Shown: positions 61,401 through 63,037, counted from the first letter of the stretch. The stretch: 64,000 bases of DNA from Nipponacmea schrenckii (GCA_030562195.1 JAUJPP010000011.1:3100001-3164000), one strand, 5' to 3'. The notes: generated by a model from the sequence alone, not told the origin. Numbers and translations are program-made.

Positions 61401-63037
61401 TAAATAGAAGCTATAAGTGTCCCTGATACACATACAAAGACTAGACAATCAGAATGGTGTAAATAGAAGCTATAAGTGTCCTGATACACATACAAAGACT
61501 AGACAATCAGAATGGTGTAAATAGAAGCTATAAGTGTCCCTGATACACATACAAAGACTAGACAATCAGAATGGTGTAAATAGAAGCTATAAGTGTCTCT
61601 GATACACATACAAAGACTAGACAATCAGAATGGTGTAAATAGAAGCTATAAGTGTCTCTGATACACATACAAAGACTAAACAATCAGAATGGTGTAAATA
61701 GAAGCTATAAGTGTCCCTGATACACATACAAAAACTAGACAATCAGAATGGTGTAAATAGAAGTTATAAGTGTCTCTGATACACATACAAAGACTAGACA
61801 ATCAGAATGGTGTAATAGAAGCTATAAGTGTCTCTGATACACATACAAAGACTAGACAATCAGAATGGTGTAAATAGAAGCTATAAGTGTCCCTGATACA
61901 CATACAAAGACTAGACAATCAGAATGGTGTAAATAGAAGCTATAAGTGTCCCTGATACACATACAAAGACTAGACAATCAGAATGGTGTAAATAGAAGCT
62001 ATAAGTGTCCCTGATACACATACAAAGACTAGACAATCAGAATGGTGTAAATAGAAGCTATAAGTGTCTCTGATACACATACAAAGACTAGACAATTAGA
62101 ATGGTGTAAATAGAAGCTATAAGTGTCCCTGATACACATACAAATACCGAATAATTCCGTGAATAATGCGCAGGTTTTTATCCAAAAACTTGATTGATAT
62201 TAGAATTTCTGTTCAAATGGTTATAATATTTACTGTATATTTACAGAAATCATGTTGTCTATGTAATGGATAACAGTTTATATCTGATCATGTCTCAAGC
62301 CTGCCGTTATCTGAAAGATCCTAACCTATCAACCAGAGAAAAACAGTTTTTAAAACGTGAACTCGGGGCTGAATTGGTAAGTCGGATAAATGATTTAATA
62401 CTTGAATATAGATTTTGATTATTTCACTCGAGGTGTGTTTTTACTTCCCATCTTTACAGAGGGTTCACAGTGTTTTATTAGCTATGTGGACTCTTTGAAA
62501 GGGATGTCAAGTTATTTTAAAAAGTTGATAAACCTAATTACCAAATAAACATTATTAGCTATGTGGACTCTCTGAAACGGATATATTGCCTCTTAATAAC
62601 AAAAGAGAATGTTTATCATCCCTTTAATAAAAAAGAAAACACATTGTAAATTGATGTTATCAGTGTCCCCGATTCACATGAACTTTTAGGAAACCTCTAG
62701 ACTGTAAAGATACTAATTTACAATCATTTTAACTCCACTAAGACAAATCAGGGGAAGACTGTTTTGATTGATTTGGGGAAAAAAAATTTATGAATTCCTT
62801 TTGTGTTAAATGACAATCATTTATTTATTTTTTTTTTTACAGAATTCCTTCCTGTCGAGTATGTTACGGTACATGAGGAGAGGGGCAGGAGCCGTGTCAC
62901 CCGTCTCTACTACCCACACCAGTCCACAATCAGCACATACCCTGAACCGTTCCATCTCACAAACCACCTTCTCTAACACCCCGGAACAGAAATATTTACA
63001 GCTAGTACAAGAATTCGTCAAGAAGTTTTTACGTTGA
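1444..63037 (+). CDS. NUP188: NUP188 nucleoporin gene, 39 exon pieces, 5' end outside window
   Basis: NUP188 is a large alpha-solenoid scaffold of the nuclear pore inner ring that binds NUP93 and is the paralogue of NUP205. Thirty-nine blocks bounded by AG...GT sites translate, in compatible phases and in order, into a protein that follows human NUP188 (about 1,749 residues, recalled from memory). The best anchors are the blocks at 12187, 21559, 22812, 23336, 24537, 48131, 49865, 62247 and 62843. About 1,335 codons are recovered. Human-equivalent residues 1 to ~190 lie upstream, and three internal segments are absent (after 2996, after 15966, and between 42923 and 48131). The gene fills over 61 kb because its introns are packed with tandem arrays. 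The missing pieces look like assembly loss rather than pseudogene decay, because the recovered exons are free of stops and nearly all have canonical splice sites. A NUP205 assignment is less likely, since the C-terminus and the LKPP...SPxEQALS block follow NUP188. Confidence 0.93.
1600..2996 (+). repeat. 41-bp minisatellite made of a NUP188 exon start plus splice acceptor
   Basis: About 34 copies of a 41-bp unit running from TGTGAGCTACTAGAATTATT to tttatatttcag. Each unit holds a 3' splice site followed by codons for CELLELLLMY. The unit length is not a multiple of three, and reading on into the next unit hits TAG. Confidence 0.95.
2965..2996 (+). CDS. NUP188: NUP188 exon piece 2, truncated fragment at end of 41-bp array
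   Basis: The last array unit reads CELLELLLMY in phase 0, equivalent to the human LLEIIFLYY segment that follows exon piece 1. After about 32 nt the reading frame runs into FKDY and a stop, so the rest of the exon is not present. Every upstream unit of the array carries the same acceptor plus exon start. Which copy is the true boundary cannot be decided. Some 130-140 codons expected after this point are missing. Confidence 0.5.
3360..3850 (+). repeat. 23-bp tandem array
   Basis: About 21 copies of CCTGTATGTGTAATGAAACGTTA (shown here by its 23-bp period; core GTGTAATGAAACGTTACC). Degenerate at the left end (3170-3360). Intronic. Confidence 0.92.
3914..3956 (+). CDS. NUP188: NUP188 exon piece 3
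   Basis: Acceptor ttattgttattttag and donor gtaagt. The 43 nt finish one codon and then give FADHTTLRDKTSYD, ending in phase 0, which suits the next piece. Conservation is weak here (human ...LQSLASGGNDCTT region), so the call rests on splice sites, phase and position. Confidence 0.55.
4215..5310 (+). repeat. 17-bp tandem array
   Basis: About 60 copies of AGTCTTGACATCAACAT, with frequent one- or two-base deletions. The last 160 bp are strongly degraded. Intronic. Confidence 0.93.
5311..6130. other. Intron without recognised gene; possible tRNA-like relic
   Basis: AT-rich intron. At 5765-5880 a GC-richer patch contains GGTTCGGAACCC, which resembles a Pol III B box, preceded by an A-box-like stretch. 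No full tRNA fold was found. Open frames here (minus 5308-5547, plus 5809-6036) show no family features. Confidence 0.4.
6131..6220 (+). CDS. NUP188: NUP188 exon piece 4
   Basis: Acceptor tttgatttcag, donor gtaaca, 30 codons in phase 0. SHCVIYTLLYSVLSAFQETT corresponds to human TACMCVYGLLSFVLTSLELHT, a hydrophobic solenoid helix. Confidence 0.85.
6351..7064 (-). mobile_element. piggyBac-like non-autonomous element with TTAA target duplication
   Basis: TTAA at 6351-6354 and 7061-7064 flank a 706-bp element. Its ends begin CCCTTTCACTGCCA and close TGGCAGCGAAAGGG, a near-perfect inverted repeat. TTAA target sites and CCCTTT...CTGCCA ends are typical of the piggyBac superfamily. A minus-strand reading frame at 6430-6672 includes MAKRQSYHNEEEVLAAIFAD followed by an acidic stretch, which resembles the N-terminus of piggyBac transposases. 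A second diverged copy of the same stretch lies at about 6730-6960. The catalytic DDD part is absent, so the element cannot encode its own transposition. Confidence 0.85.
6430..6672 (-). pseudogene. Remnant of a piggyBac-like transposase N-terminus
   Basis: 80-codon frame inside the TTAA-flanked element. The part from the internal Met (MAKRQSYHNEEEVLAAIFAD, then GGSECAESDYEW) has the basic start, EEVLA/IFAD block and acidic Ser-rich run common in piggyBac transposases. No DDE/D catalytic domain or zinc-binding tail follows. The upstream 38 codons are probably leader sequence. Family assignment rests on pattern memory plus the TTAA ends. Confidence 0.6.
7345..7824. mobile_element. Second TTAA-flanked MITE
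   Basis: TTAA at 7345-7348 and 7821-7824 bracket a ~472-bp element with inverted ends AGGGGAACAGTCTTGATT / AATCAAGATTGTGCCCCT (16 of 18 match). No reading frame of note. The TTAA duplication suggests piggyBac-type mobilisation, but the ends differ from those of the neighbouring element. Confidence 0.72.
7883..7948 (+). CDS. NUP188: NUP188 exon piece 5
   Basis: Acceptor ttttatag, donor gtagga, 22 codons in phase 0. VLYELVGKVMKYDFIAEEVL lies where human has IIDTACEVLADPSLPELFW. It sits just after the second TTAA-flanked element. Confidence 0.75.
8120..8680. repeat. AT-rich satellite-family fragments
   Basis: Two copies of a block with TTGGTCAATAAGAGTATAT ... ATCAGTAGAT ... CTGCTGT at 8286 and 8398, and a boundary piece at 8600-8675. 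The boundary piece is the reverse complement of 33265-33340. Same family as the arrays at 18480-21525 and 33265-35345. Confidence 0.7.
8696..8818 (+). CDS. NUP188: NUP188 exon piece 6
   Basis: Acceptor atatttcag, donor gtacaa, 41 codons in phase 0. LNEGVGSLYQSAMAWFPFEF and the end STISAKK match human TSGLGIILDSVCGMFPHLL...KSTAKK. The 26-bp array begins only a few bases inside the following donor. Confidence 0.88.
8823..10365 (+). repeat. 26-bp tandem array
   Basis: About 58 copies of TTGAACTATTATTTATTTTATTATCA (26-bp period), starting within five bases of the exon-6 donor. Short open frames (LFYYHQTIIYFIII) are by-products of the repeat. Confidence 0.94.
10375..10560 (+). mobile_element. SINE fragment
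   Basis: Contains CTCGACAGTTGGAAATCGCA, GCTGTCCTGGCAAAATTTCC, CATTGCAAACTGCATGGCAT and the AGAAGAGTAGGAAGTAAAAC...ATTCATTTCATT tail. It ends just before exon piece 7. Confidence 0.8.
10640..10763 (+). CDS. NUP188: NUP188 exon piece 7, 5' boundary uncertain
   Basis: YLQRLSYYTEYLDNNQPHDL follows human FLDKMSFYNELYKHKPHDV. The donor is gtaagt after one leftover G. The homology continues upstream of the in-exon string ctacag at 10643-10648, so the true acceptor is probably near 10619 (caaaaaag). There the frame contains homopolymer runs and a likely indel, leaving two or three codons unclear. Confidence 0.8.
10764..11228. other. Intron with transposon-end-like and hammerhead-like relics
   Basis: At 10798 the string CAGTGAAACCTAGTTATCTC resembles a pogo/Tc1-type terminal repeat, but only one end is seen. 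At 11123-11200 a decayed copy of the hammerhead-like repeat (CTGAAGAAGGTATTTAGCTT) lacks the GAAAC half. No gene. Confidence 0.45.
11229..11279 (+). CDS. NUP188: NUP188 exon piece 8
   Basis: Acceptor tttaccag, donor gtaagt, phase 1 in and out. GDLKLGQGCVGQCISSTG matches human GGQTNLRIPQGTVGQVMLDD, the beta-rich insert that interrupts the solenoid (SH3-like in fungal Nup188). Confidence 0.88.
11655..11765 (+). CDS. NUP188: NUP188 exon piece 9
   Basis: Acceptor ttattatattag, donor gtcagt, phase 1 to 1. WQTSYNGWQLLMCEIKQLLY follows human RWEYSYSSWTLFTCEIEMLL, with the W...SY..W.L..CEI..LL spacing kept. Confidence 0.92.
12187..12319 (+). CDS. NUP188: NUP188 exon piece 10
   Basis: Acceptor ctatttgtag, donor gtaaat, phase 1 to 2. 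HRVTMVMTLVKEIMNSDPDS...DIISLSFDVLHR parallels human QRVKPIIDLVHKVISTDLSIADCL...SRIYMLLQRL. The intron that follows holds the 13-bp array. Confidence 0.9.
12530..14950 (+). repeat. 13-bp tandem array, 2.4 kb
   Basis: Roughly 185 copies of CTGGACTGTAACC with common variants (AATCC, ACTCT, GAACTG, CTATAAA), in the intron after exon piece 10. Higher-order structure is visible: a block with ACTGTCACTCTGGACTG and ACCCTAACCCTAGCC recurs in two long similar tracts (about 13020-13320 and 14270-14560). Confidence 0.93.
15356..15443 (+). CDS. NUP188: NUP188 exon piece 11
   Basis: Acceptor aatttgttgtag, donor gtaagt, phase 2 to 0. FSTLSPPPLDLLSNTMECLK matches human LTTVISPPVDVIASCVNCLT. Confidence 0.9.
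15890..15966 (+). CDS. NUP188: NUP188 exon piece 12
   Basis: Acceptor tgtatttatag, donor gtaagt, phase 0 to 2. VWHSMKQTGFLPYMTENLDN matches human VWTDLRHTGFLPFVAHPVSS. The next expected block (human NLLMNSEQPQGEYGVTIAFL region, ~40 residues) is not found. The next exon starts in phase 0, so at least one exon is missing in between. Confidence 0.9.
15975..17767 (+). repeat. 19-bp tandem array
   Basis: About 93 copies of ATTGTTAATAGAGTATCAT with GGTAAT/GTTAAT variants, beginning about ten bases inside the exon-12 donor. The exon missing after piece 12 should lie in this intron. Confidence 0.94.
17768..18479. other. Intron segment with SINE tail; no gene
   Basis: A SINE tail (AGAAGAGTAGGATGTAAAAC) is at 17890-17930. 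The open frame at 17989-18234 is T/A-homopolymer rich and sits in sequence that looks like poor consensus. It has no match to the missing NUP188 block. Confidence 0.4.
18480..21525 (+). repeat. 127-bp satellite array
   Basis: About 25 copies of a 127-bp unit (AAACTTGGTCAATAAGAGTA ... ACCAGGTGTCATGACTAAAG ... AAAAACACTTCTAACTT). Several units of ~90 bp lack the 37-bp stretch between two TTAAACT direct repeats, as expected from slippage. Ends about 30 bp before the exon-13 polypyrimidine tract. Confidence 0.93.
21559..21679 (+). CDS. NUP188: NUP188 exon piece 13
   Basis: Acceptor atttgtttcag, donor gtaacg, phase 0 to 1. EELVPTILYVLREVFPVFRK corresponds to human QGLVPCVMFVLKEMLPSYHKW. The upstream phase conflict with piece 12 confirms missing sequence. 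Confidence 0.93.
21885..21950 (-). mobile_element. SINE core fragment, minus strand
   Basis: Reverse complement of the SINE core: TTGGAAATCGCAAAAAGAGT and the GCTGTCATGGCAAATTTTCC block. Confidence 0.65.
22135..22207 (+). CDS. NUP188: NUP188 exon piece 14
   Basis: Acceptor tatttgttttag, donor gtaagt, phase 1 to 2. GQKCLDLFHKILNFLHLQKK matches human GCLILELIHAILNLCHETD. Confidence 0.88.
22812..22931 (+). CDS. NUP188: NUP188 exon piece 15
   Basis: Acceptor attttgaacag, donor gtaata, phase 2 to 2. SLLFTEAGRALLEIIAIGVD follows human SLAYTEAGQTVINIMGIGVD, one of the best conserved stretches. The last 41 nt with the donor are copied twice more downstream in a 116-bp tandem triplication. Confidence 0.94.
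22891..23237 (+). repeat. 116-bp triplication carrying exon 3' end and splice donor
   Basis: Three copies with period 116 start at 22891, 23007 and 23123. Each holds the last 41 nt of exon piece 15, its GTAATA donor, and 75 bp of intron. The first copy is the real exon end, since only it continues upstream into homology. Confidence 0.95.
23336..23579 (+). CDS. NUP188: NUP188 exon piece 16 (longest recovered exon)
   Basis: Acceptor ctattttcag, donor gtaggt, phase 2 to 0, 244 nt. LKPPDLPISPVEQALSSQ and IAQYIYHRHNPKLPTLALVL match human LKPPSNVVSPLEQALSQ and LAKYIYHKHDPALPRLAIQL. This is the firmest NUP188 signature in the window. Confidence 0.97.
23605..23655 (-). mobile_element. SINE tail fragment, minus strand
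   Basis: CATCCTATTCTTCTGCACCT is the reverse complement of the common tail AGGTGCAGAAGAGTAGGATG with one change. Confidence 0.55.
23710..23930 (+). repeat. 76-bp triplication
   Basis: Three copies of GGTTTGGCCAAGGACCAGCT...AAATCAATACCAAGA at 23710, 23786 and 23862; the third is shortened. Intronic. Confidence 0.9.
23945..24034 (+). CDS. NUP188: NUP188 exon piece 17
   Basis: Acceptor atattttcag, donor gttagt, 30 codons in phase 0. VSPMSILACLGPESEPVRDM corresponds to human VAPMSVYACLGNDAAAIRDA, followed by FLTRL. Confidence 0.95.
24213..24360. repeat. Fold-back repeat with Penelope-type terminal motif
   Basis: Arms of about 45 bp (TATATAGATAACAATTACTT...AACTTGCGACGTTTCGA and TTGAAACATCATAAGTTATT...ATTATCTATATAA) surround a ~50-nt loop. 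The minus strand reads CGAAACGTCGCAAGTTATTT, the sequence that follows the hammerhead ribozyme in many Penelope-like element ends. The hammerhead core itself is degenerate here. Confidence 0.65.
24537..24653 (+). CDS. NUP188: NUP188 exon piece 18
   Basis: Acceptor attttctag, donor gtaaga, 39 codons in phase 0. VVILEFLSMCIEYQPGLIEI matches human VMILEFLTVAVETQPGLIEL. Confidence 0.96.
24970..25035 (+). CDS. NUP188: NUP188 exon piece 19
   Basis: Acceptor tgtatattgatag chosen because it keeps phase 0; donor gtgaga, 22 codons. LGKSSCLQTVLNLMDSKKQ matches human LGMWSCLHAVLELIDSQQQ. Two nearer AGs (ctctag, atctag) lie inside the homologous block and would break the frame. Confidence 0.88.
25140..25400 (+). 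mobile_element. SINE fragment
   Basis: CCAGGGTTCAAGCC (box B-like), CCCCCTGTCAGTGATGCAGG, GACATGGAAA...GTGT, CATTTGGAAATCACAAAAAG and AGTAGGTTAAT are present in SINE order. Truncated before the tail. Confidence 0.75.
25866..25969 (+). CDS. NUP188: NUP188 exon piece 20
   Basis: Acceptor tctgtttaacag, donor gtaagt, phase 0 to 2. NYQCPPDLLCACTDFIHSLW matches human RYWCPPLLHRAAIAFLHALW. Confidence 0.92.
26041..26122. mobile_element. Short inverted-repeat element
   Basis: CCGTGTATAATGCGCA and TGCGCACTATATACGG form imperfect inverted ends. A related single end occurs at 62145-62180 (ATTCCGTGAATAATGCGCAG). The ends suggest a DNA-transposon relic of uncertain superfamily. Confidence 0.55.
26336..26430 (+). 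ncRNA. Solo hammerhead-ribozyme-like motif
   Basis: TGTTT (26336-26340), CTGAAGA (26341-26347), a short AG...CT arm, GAAA with CGTT (26360-26367), then AGACA (26368-26372). TGTTT can pair with AGACA as stem I, and CTGAAGA and GAAA fit the hammerhead core CUGANGA...GAAA. The minimal GAAACGTY end resembles ribozymes of Penelope-like elements. Stem II has only two clear pairs, so activity is uncertain. Confidence 0.45.
26461..26530 (+). CDS. NUP188: NUP188 exon piece 21
   Basis: Acceptor tttttatttcag, donor gtatgc, phase 2 to 0. SFWLSIFCPLEQSFEICKET parallels human KFWENLTSPLFGTL. The following 4.1-kb intron holds the 37-bp array. Confidence 0.87.
26932..30556 (+). repeat. 37-bp tandem array, 3.6 kb
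   Basis: About 98 copies of a 37-bp unit with ACAATAGTATAATTGTAAAT and GGTAGAAAATGAGG. TATA/TAGA and GGAAC/GGGAC/GAAAC variants are intermixed. Intronic, between exon pieces 21 and 22. Minus-strand frames up to 844 codons arise because the unit has no stop in any minus frame. Confidence 0.95.
30624..30697 (+). CDS. NUP188: NUP188 exon piece 22
   Basis: Acceptor gtttttatttcag, donor gtaagt, phase 0 to 2. HKMKTVAFCLKILAQELYVM corresponds to human ILETCALIMKIICLEIYYVV. Confidence 0.88.
30698..31029. other. Intron segment, nothing recognised
   Basis: Contains several short repeats of a TTTGTCCTAGGAG-like motif (30870-31000). No coding homology. Confidence 0.4.
31030..32085 (+). repeat. 26-bp tandem array with TA-rich core
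   Basis: About 40 copies of ATATATATATGGATTGTAAC plus AGTGAC. A variant unit with GTGCAATATATATTTGG recurs at intervals near 31220, 31400, 31685 and 31818, indicating multi-unit duplication. Minus-strand frames of 240-376 codons are repeat artefacts. Confidence 0.94.
32296..32371 (+). CDS. NUP188: NUP188 exon piece 23
   Basis: Acceptor tttaatttcag, donor gtgaga, phase 2 to 0. KLDKKFKSCCQNLAKENKLL lies at human SLDQSLKDTLKKFSIEKRFA. Identity is low, but phase and helical pattern agree. Confidence 0.8.
32718..32909 (+). CDS. Small intronic reading frame, no family recognised
   Basis: 63 codons in a NUP188 intron, with a second Met at codon 6 (MTSYYTKQSYVPLYDSHYNK) and a later EEWTRPGQLLRYKKL stretch. 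Unlike other frames in the window it is not repeat-derived, has balanced composition and uses varied codons. The Tyr/Gln/Pro-rich, Lys-containing character recalls small microtubule-associated axonemal proteins, but that is only an impression. It could be a nested gene, a retrocopy fragment or chance. Confidence 0.25.
   Translation: MCAFTMTSYYTKQSYVPLYDSHYNKFIPQQEEWTRPGQLLRYKKLIKVPSADYSVGQGAVVSQ
33055..33180 (+). CDS. NUP188: NUP188 exon piece 24
   Basis: Acceptor atatatttctag, donor gtcagt, 42 codons in phase 0. DNPALILLLAWKNFLITVSK matches human LLEYQMLVSAWRMLLIIATT, with the AW and hydrophobic spacing kept. Confidence 0.88.
33265..35345 (-). repeat. AT-rich satellite family, reverse orientation
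   Basis: From 34310 to 35340, about ten units of ~109 bp (ATTTATGACAGCAGGTATAT ... TATACTCTTATTGACCAAGT ... TTAGATTTATCAGATTATAT) are the reverse complement of the family at 8286-8460 and related to 18480-21525. The left part, 33300-34300, is built on TCAAGAATGGTCAATATGAG and is badly degraded from about 33400. Confidence 0.85.
35374..35448 (+). CDS. NUP188: NUP188 exon piece 25
   Basis: Acceptor catatattgtag, donor gtaggt, 25 codons in phase 0. VEELSINDKLTEELLGDLLQ is placed where human has LTDSVVRRQLFLDVLDGTKA. Confidence 0.84.
35581..36915 (+). repeat. 16-unit array of an 84-bp hammerhead-like repeat
   Basis: Sixteen copies of an ~84-bp unit: TGTTTCTGAAGAAGGTATTT, AGCTGAAAYGTTARACAACA, GGACAATAGTATATATTTTT, then AATAAAACTATATCACAAAC. 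Each unit keeps CTGAAGA and GAAA at fixed spacing. The stem I partner is either AGACA or AAACA; both pair with TGTTT. The last unit runs into TGTTTTCCCCTGCTATAGGA, the flank also seen at 11170 and 26400. Confidence 0.92.
36987..37072 (+). CDS. NUP188: NUP188 exon piece 26
   Basis: Acceptor tatttatttcag, donor gtatat, phase 0 to 2. TVLNMKLASVSSALYFTLIK matches human VNCLRLGSMKCTLLLILLRQ. Confidence 0.86.
37255..37490 (+). mobile_element. SINE copy
   Basis: AGGCCCTGTGTTCTACAGTC, CTGTCCTGGCAAGATTTTCC, CACACTGCATGGCGTTGCCT and the AGAAGAGTAGGATGTAAAAC tail in order. Confidence 0.82.
37534..37682 (+). CDS. NUP188: NUP188 exon piece 27
   Basis: Acceptor tatatattatag, donor gtaagt, phase 2 to 1. 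SLKLQELVLTTVANSQMLIP followed by a Leu-rich helix covers the human ILGPLTEILEGVLQADQQLM region. Confidence 0.88.
37697..38100 (+). repeat. 45-bp tandem repeat, about 7 units
   Basis: Unit ATTATTAGCTATGTGGACTC / TCTGAAAGGGATGTAGAGTT. It starts about ten bases after the exon-27 donor. Single units recur in the penultimate intron at 62473 and 62551. Confidence 0.9.
38246..38427 (+). CDS. NUP188: NUP188 exon piece 28
   Basis: Acceptor tgttttactgcag, donor gtaggt, phase 1 to 0. DTLSTLLPTVCAVLLQSSRQ parallels human DIPQYSQLVLNVCETLQEEV. It is followed by a polar, acidic linker like the human SATEDKDSMETDD loop. Confidence 0.88.
38455..38665 (+). mobile_element. SINE copy
   Basis: ACCGAGGCCCTGTGTTCTAC, ATCGCAAAAAGAGTAG, GTGCTGTCTAGATTTC and GTGCAGAGGAGTAAGATGTA with the ATTTAATTTCA tail. 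Confidence 0.78.
38820..40610 (+). repeat. 37-bp minisatellite built from intron acceptor plus exon-29 start
   Basis: About 48 copies of a 37- or 38-bp unit: tatgtatatttctag (acceptor) followed by TTACAGATAGTTTGTTGTAG of the exon. The last copy runs into the intact exon at 40575. A TGTTG/TGCTG variant clusters in the right third, nearest the exon, which itself has TGCTG. Confidence 0.95.
40575..40703 (+). CDS. NUP188: NUP188 exon piece 29, start duplicated in 37-bp array
   Basis: Acceptor tatatttctag, phase 0. LQIVCCSLLEELIRSINDSS and ILPTLLTSWKRNQ match human VCVLGLHLAKELCEVDEDGD and ILPTLLTTLEVSL. The exon must end near CAA at 40703 to join the next exon in phase 0. The bases there read aatgtagta, so the donor appears to carry a one-base error or to be non-canonical. 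The first ~22 nt of this exon, with the acceptor, form the repeat unit of the array upstream. Confidence 0.85.
40716..41290. other. Scrambled, error-rich partial re-copies of exon 29 region
   Basis: Repeats of TATTTCTAG...ACAGATAGTTTG, ACCAACTTTACTAACC, GAAACGTAAT and CAGAAACTAGCG re-appear with many indels. Three diverged versions of ATCATAGAAATAACAGACC...AATTACAACACCAGACTAAA follow. Best read as assembly noise around a collapsed array. Confidence 0.6.
41300..41530 (+). mobile_element. SINE copy
   Basis: CCTCTTGTCAGTGATGCAGT, GGACAATAAACCAAGGCTCT, GATTCCTCGACAGTTGGAAA, TCTGTCCTGGCCAAATTTCC and CACACTGCATGGCATTATTC in SINE order, with an ATTTCATTTTC tail. Confidence 0.85.
41618..41686 (+). 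CDS. NUP188: NUP188 exon piece 30
   Basis: Acceptor taatattttag, donor gtattt, 23 codons in phase 0. EGLSYVHSAFLLLLTIAQTE matches human KQNLHFTEATLHLLLTLARTQ. Confidence 0.9.
41770..42370 (+). repeat. Degraded ~38-bp tandem array
   Basis: Units of AACAGTTCGTTCAACAGATG followed by CTAGTGTGTGTGGGT. The first two units are clean; 41930-42350 is riddled with deletions. ACAGATGCTAGTGTG resembles the acceptor plus start of exon 31 (tcagGGTGCTAGTGTG), so the array may derive from that boundary. Confidence 0.7.
42667..42742 (+). CDS. NUP188: Possible misplaced NUP188 exon
   Basis: Reads PLANYRQIIITQLPTLSYCV then LIQG before a GTGAG donor-like site. YRQ...QL.TL.Y..L resembles the human VYRLSMSLMEQLLKTLRYNFL block, which is otherwise missing. 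But here it precedes exon piece 31, whereas it should follow it. It may be mis-ordered by assembly, or chance. Confidence 0.3.
42752..42844 (+). repeat. 55-bp tandem duplication of an acceptor and exon start
   Basis: TTTTTTCAGGGTGCTAGTGT followed by GTTAGCGTTAA occurs at 42755 and 42810. The left copy reads GASVLALIN then TAG, so only the right copy is a usable exon. Confidence 0.9.
42819..42923 (+). CDS. NUP188: NUP188 exon piece 31
   Basis: Acceptor gttttttcag, donor gtaggt, 35 codons in phase 0. GASVLALNNLSVHTCLVITK matches human GATAVAGAGITQSICLPLLS. A partial copy of the acceptor and first codons lies 55 bp upstream (42764) but runs into a stop after nine codons. Confidence 0.9.
42965..43412 (+). 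repeat. 15-bp tandem array
   Basis: About 29 copies of ACACATGGAAATAAC, starting about 40 bp inside the exon-31 donor. Because 15 is divisible by three, it gives short open frames on both strands (MEITH and HVCYF repeats); these are not genes. Confidence 0.93.
43545..43680 (+). repeat. 14-bp tandem array, short
   Basis: CCCATGTAAATCAA / CCCAGGTAAATCAA repeats, six or seven copies, decaying to the right. Confidence 0.8.
43740..47440 (+). repeat. 79-bp tandem array, 3.7 kb
   Basis: Unit ATACAAGCAAGGCAATTGGT / TAATTAAAAATCTTATACAA / AGATTGACAATATCGGGAAT / AATAGTTGTATAATAATCT. Good copies at 43900-44140 and 45650-47440. Between 44150 and 45650 the copies lose bases steadily until unrecognisable, then recover. 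The missing NUP188 block should lie in this intron. Confidence 0.93.
47545..48055 (+). repeat. 49-bp tandem array of the SINE tail
   Basis: About ten copies of CATTAGCCCATAAGGTGCAG / AAGAGTAGGATGTAAAACTC / CATTCATTT, i.e. the 3' tail of the SINE amplified on its own. Smaller versions occur at 49295-49375 and 50655-50805. Confidence 0.9.
48131..48268 (+). CDS. NUP188: NUP188 exon piece 32
   Basis: Acceptor atattttgtag, donor gtgagt, 46 codons in phase 0. FIYQLSYFSREWRFNLPDIL matches human FILQLSNFMKEWHFHLPQLM, including the EW.F.LP core. The block that should precede it (human RYNFLPEALDFVGVHQ region) is absent. Confidence 0.95.
48612..48686 (+). CDS. NUP188: NUP188 exon piece 33
   Basis: Acceptor ataatttcag, donor gtaagt, 25 codons in phase 0. 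MTQSLISLLIRPRYLSHVLE matches human LCQACTSLLHSRKMLQHYLQ. Confidence 0.9.
48874..48959. mobile_element. 86-bp MITE with pogo-like ends and TA duplication
   Basis: CAGTGTACTCTGAGTAATCC and GATTACTCAGAGTACACTG are near-perfect inverted ends flanked by TA (48872-48873, 48960-48961). CAGT...TAATCCGACA ends are typical of pogo/Tigger-type Tc1-mariner elements. There is almost no internal sequence. Confidence 0.8.
49123..49250 (+). CDS. NUP188: NUP188 exon piece 34
   Basis: Acceptor ttaattttag, donor gtcagt, phase 0 to 2. Low-complexity polar linker with KLHLHSSPLLQQQTSTEDID, in the place of the variable human Ser/Ala-rich segment before the C-terminal helices. Confidence 0.82.
49295..49375 (+). 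repeat. Two SINE-tail units
   Basis: TTATAGTAGGAAGTAAAACT / CCATTCATTTCATTT duplicated with 43-bp period just inside the exon-34 donor. Confidence 0.75.
49865..49943 (+). CDS. NUP188: NUP188 exon piece 35
   Basis: Acceptor ctatttcag, donor gtgagt, phase 2 to 0. LAGLKQFTPDLCEVLLDQ matches human LAALRHFTPDVCQILLDQ almost residue for residue. Confidence 0.96.
49985..50325 (+). mobile_element. Near full-length tRNA-derived SINE
   Basis: Head GTGGTGGCTCAGTGAGTTAA (box A-like) and CCAGTCCAGGGTTTCTCC, then core TTGTCAGTGATGAAGGTCGG, AGGCCCCGTGTGCTACAATC, TCCCTCGACATTTGAAAATC, TCGCTGTCCTGGCAAAATTT, and tail GAAGAGTAGGATGTAAAACT with ATTCATTTAATTT. This copy links the tRNA-like unit at 450-1205 with the dispersed cores and so defines the element, about 330 bp. 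Confidence 0.88.
50384..50515 (+). CDS. NUP188: NUP188 exon piece 36
   Basis: Acceptor gtattgtattgtag, donor gtaagc, 44 codons in phase 0. EYEPILGLGFSTPSIDQAAR matches human EYNFLFALSFTTPTFDSEVA, then PTFGMLIS for PSFGTLLA. A corrupted copy of this exon occurs at about 54958-55075. Confidence 0.95.
50615..50810 (+). mobile_element. SINE 3' fragment with triplicated tail
   Basis: CCTCATTGCACACTGCATGG core followed by three copies of the 49-bp tail unit. Confidence 0.85.
51152..51219 (+). CDS. NUP188: NUP188 exon piece 37
   Basis: Acceptor aattttttcag, donor gtaagt, phase 0 to 2. IDPKGGSSPHKSPDTEAVQL parallels human LDKKKEPLTQAVGLSTQAEG. The 59-bp array begins about 120 bp downstream. Confidence 0.86.
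54116..54615. other. Assembly gap, 500 N
   Basis: Exactly 500 N, so a placeholder of fixed size rather than a measured gap. It sits in the degraded middle of the 59-bp array. Confidence 0.99.
54616..55480 (+). other. Corrupted duplicate of the 50040-51240 region
   Basis: The order GCCAGTCCAGGGTTTCCCTT (SINE), AGAGTATGGTAAGGGGAATA (exon 36), GTGTAGAAGAGTAGGATGTA (SINE tail), TTTTTAGATTGATCCAAAGG (exon 37) repeats that of 50040-51240, with inflated homopolymers then heavy deletions. The exon copies are frame-broken. Most likely a false duplication at the gap edge. Confidence 0.8.
62247..62376 (+). CDS. NUP188: NUP188 exon piece 38
   Basis: Acceptor tgtatatttacag, donor gtaagt, phase 2 to 0. 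NSLYLIMSQACRYLKDPNLS matches human NCFYLLISQAMRYLRDPAVH. The flanking exon lies 11 kb away across the 59-bp array and a sequence gap, yet phase and homology join cleanly. Confidence 0.95.
62377..62842. other. Last intron: two solo 45-bp units, no gene
   Basis: TTAGCTATGTGGACTCTTTG and TTAGCTATGTGGACTCTCTG at 62478 and 62553 match the array at 37697. Otherwise AT-rich, with nothing recognised. Confidence 0.6.
62843..63037 (+). CDS. NUP188: NUP188 terminal exon with stop codon
   Basis: Acceptor is a 12-T tract plus acag; phase 0. It starts with NSFLSSMLRYMRRGAGAVSP (human STLLSSLSRYFRRGAPSSP), passes a Ser/Thr/Pro-rich tail, and ends KYLQLVQEFVKKFLR then TGA at 63035-63037, like the human LIQLVQAFVRHMQR end. 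Confidence 0.96.
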   Translation, partial: NSFLSSMLRYMRRGAGAVSPVSTTHTSPQSAHTLNRSISQTTFSNTPEQKYLQLVQEFVKKFLR